Below, piece by piece: positions 61,385-64,000 of a DNA stretch of 64,000 nucleotides. The notes under the pieces were generated by a model that worked only from the letters and a program-made list of their open reading frames with translations, did not search any database and had not been told where the DNA came from. How positions within the stretch are numbered: position 1 is the first letter of the stretch; each line of letters starts with the position of its first letter. The position numbers and the translations under genes are program-made. Source of the stretch: Serinus canaria (lineage: Eukaryota; Chordata; Aves; Passeriformes; Fringillidae); the NCBI RefSeq assembly GCF_022539315.1, contig NC_066313.1:9675764-9739763 (forward strand). The letters are read 5' to 3'.

Positions 61385-64000
61385 TATTACTTGTGCTTCA
61401 TTTGCAGAAATTTCTCCTTTAAAATGAGCATGACAATTTCTGATCATCCTAAAGAATATTGATTTTCTTTTTTTTTCCCCTTTTGCTTTAGGCTATACCT
61501 GAAATTCTTACTGAGCTTTACTGAAAGGTGGAGCACTGGATTACCACAAAGCATTTCAACACTACAGACTTACTATGTATTGCACTAGAAGACAGAAAGA
61601 ATACCAAAATAATTACTCAAACTGCAACAAGGAAGCTGACAGAGGGAGGGAATGACAGGGAAAATTGAGGTCTGAGTTTAAAGGCTCATTGGATTTTCTT
61701 CAGCAAACAACATTAAATGTTTTGTTGGGTTAGTTTTTTCTTTTTGGTGATATGAGCACTTTTTCCAGTAGGAACTAGATAAACTACTACTTCATTTAGT
61801 CTACCACAGCCAAAAAGGGCTTTAAGAGGACAGCATGAATCAGATTTAAACTAATGGCCTAGATAAATCTTCCTAATCACTGGAGCCGCCTAGTTTCAGC
61901 AGTCTCACTGAGAAGAAGCTGCTTGCCCTCTTGTCTGAGAATCTTCCTGGACAGCTGGAAAGTGTCAAGTTTTATCTGCAAGTCTCAAAAAATGCACATC
62001 ATATTTGTATTTACTAGATATCAGTAATGTTAATCAAACTCTGTGGCCTTGTTCTGTGAAGAAATGCCTGAAACTGCTCCTACTCTCCTTTCCTGACCTA
62101 TGAGAAATGCTTGATTTCTTAAAATAAGGTGGGAAAAGATATAATGCAATGAATGGGGGAAAAGTACCTACTTCTGTCTATTCAGATAGACTTCTCTAGT
62201 TCACCTGAGAGTGGCACAAAAGTAATCTAGATTTGATAGGTTTTCATCACCAAAACACATGAAACATAAGTATGCAGAGAGGAACAGGTCAATTCCTGCT
62301 CTGTCACTCTTTTCCAGTGAAAATAGATAGATCATGATAGATAATTTCACATATGAAATGCTGTTTTCTCTTCCAGCTCCAGCAGTACCTCTTACCTCCA
62401 ACCTTTCTGCTTTCTTAACAAGTGGGGAAGTGCAACACTCACATGAGGAGGACCCATTTGATCCTCAAAGGTGATCAAATTAAGGTCTGGCTAAGAGGAT
62501 TTTTAGGATGAGCAACACTAAATACCTCACACCGATTATCCATTGTTCCTCCATCTGTTAATGGCCAGGGGAATACACACTTCTCTAATGACTGTGGACC
62601 CAGTCAATCTAATCCATGTACTTATCCTCTCTCTACTGGGGCACTGCATTATAACACATGAGAAGATGAAAGGAGACTCAGAAACAGCTCGAGTTTGTTC
62701 CACCCCATTACTTAGAAGCACACAGCCCTCCTATCTCACCAACTGATGACAGCAGACAGTATATTGCCTCCCCAATAAGCACTAAATCAATAAAGGCTCA
62801 CTAGAGCTGGCCCATTGTGCCTTCAGGACCCTCTCTGACTGAGATACACTCGTCCTGAGCTGCAATCCCCAGAAATAAAATAACAATAAATAACCCGAGA
62901 TGTAGGAACAAGATGCAGAAATTCCTTGGCAGCAGGGACTGCTGCAAGCTCCACTAGTATTTATGGTTCCAAACCCACAAAAGCCTGGGCATATTCCAGC
63001 ATCCCTGCTTCAGTAGGACTCCTCTGGGCTCAGAGGGAGTGCCATTATGCAATCAATTTCATGGCTGGAATCTCAACACATGTAATTTAAGCAAAATAAA
63101 ATTAAATTGACGGGTCAGCAGGTCACTTGGAAAGAATGCTTTTCTGACAATCAGTCCAGCCTGCCTTTTCTTTGCTACTATAATCTGCACCCTGTAAAGT
63201 AAAGGACTTAGAGTCGTTATCTGTGTTTGTATTCTATTATGTATGGTCCTGAGTTAACAGTGAATTCTCTTCCTGGGTTGTCATAAAATATTACAGTGGT
63301 GTCTGGTCTTGCTACTGCAGTCAAGTGTCTTATCATGTTGGTTCTTAGTCCCTGATTTCATGGATTTTAAACAAAAAAGAAATTAGGTTAAAAGTTAGCA
63401 AGCCAAACCACTTCCTAAGAGAAATATTTTATTTTCAGCTGAGCTGATAAAATATGAATTTCCCTTTTACATATTCAGCCCTCTTGTATTTGCATCTATA
63501 GATATGTAGATGAGATGGACCCCTTTTGTCATGCTATTTTTGGAAGACTGGTTTGCTTTTTGAAAACAAACTGGAAGTGAGATTTGTTTAAAATATATTA
63601 GCTAGATTTAAATGAAAAATAAACTACGGTAGACAGAAGAAACATCAAGGATGTTTTAACCAAAGTACTCTCAAGATATTCTACTCAACATATCAATTTA
63701 TCTGAATCTGAGGCCTTTAGACTCCATTAAAAATCAGATTTTAAAAAATTACAGATTTTTATATCCAAGTCTTGAAAACCTTCCTGCTTAAATATGAAAA
63801 AAGATTATTTCAAAGAAAAGTTTGATAACACACCACACTGCCAAATTCTCTGTTTGTAATTATGCCACACCTAATATTCATGTCATTGTTTTTTAAATAA
63901 CATGAGGTAACTTCATGTGTTGCCCACTAGCTTAATATCACATGCCAGAATATTTTAGCAGTCATTCATTTCAAGTGTGCTTCCCTCACCTTGCAGAGAA
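61385..64000. other. Non-coding unique sequence to the window end
   Basis: No gene called. A strong 3' splice-site match lies at 61461-61491 (see findings). The stretch around 63040-63115, containing ATTATGCAATCAATTTCATG, is AT-rich with a POU-octamer-like variant; any regulatory role would be speculative. No named repeat. Confidence 0.55.

Noticed and set aside
1..64000. tRNA, rRNA, CRISPR, operon, phage or plasmid features
   Set aside because: None found on reading. No tRNA B-box in a cloverleaf context, no repeat-spacer array, no compact gene arrangement; the sequence has vertebrate interspersed-repeat character throughout.

Overview
The window looks like a gene-poor stretch of a vertebrate nuclear chromosome, almost certainly avian. 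The strongest clue is four truncated CR1 LINE 3' ends whose sequence matches the CR1 families that dominate bird genomes. One of them still ends in a recognisable ATTCTGTG-type tail. The rest is AT-rich, CpG-poor, interspersed non-coding DNA with a few old SINE-like remnants, simple repeats and low-complexity tracts. Nothing here looks bacterial, plasmid or phage, and I see no operon, CRISPR array, tRNA or rRNA.

I recognise no protein-coding gene. The longest open frames are artefacts of a purine-only repeat (8990-9731), of keto-rich tracts, or of CR1 copies. The longest frame outside repeats (48958-49614, 218 codons) has no domain I can name. The window is therefore either intergenic (a gene desert) or part of a very long intron; the sequence alone does not decide.

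Layout. 1-4.1 kb: unique sequence with one minus-strand CR1 (1476-1832). 4.1-9 kb: a 33-bp duplication, a T/G-only tract, and unique AT-rich DNA. 9.0-9.7 kb: a 742-bp homopurine satellite-like block, (AAGGG)n passing into (AAGAG)n. 9.7-18.3 kb: unique DNA with a MIR-like remnant (about 11.46 kb) and a second CR1 of a different subfamily (13000-13235). 18.3-19.5 kb: one T/G-only and one A/C-only tract. 19.5-32 kb: unique DNA with minor simple repeats. 32.0-32.4 kb: third CR1. 35.94-36.03 kb: a near-perfect 41-bp-stem hairpin, the most unusual structure in the window. 36-54 kb: unique DNA with GC-richer patches. 54.1-57.5 kb: A/C-only and T/G-rich tracts around the fourth CR1 (plus strand, 56538-56782). 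57.5-64 kb: unique DNA.

Without genes there is no pathway to describe. The items most worth follow-up are the 35.94 kb hairpin, the homopurine block, the recurrent amino/keto-skewed tracts, and a handful of exon-like segments bounded by good splice-site matches.
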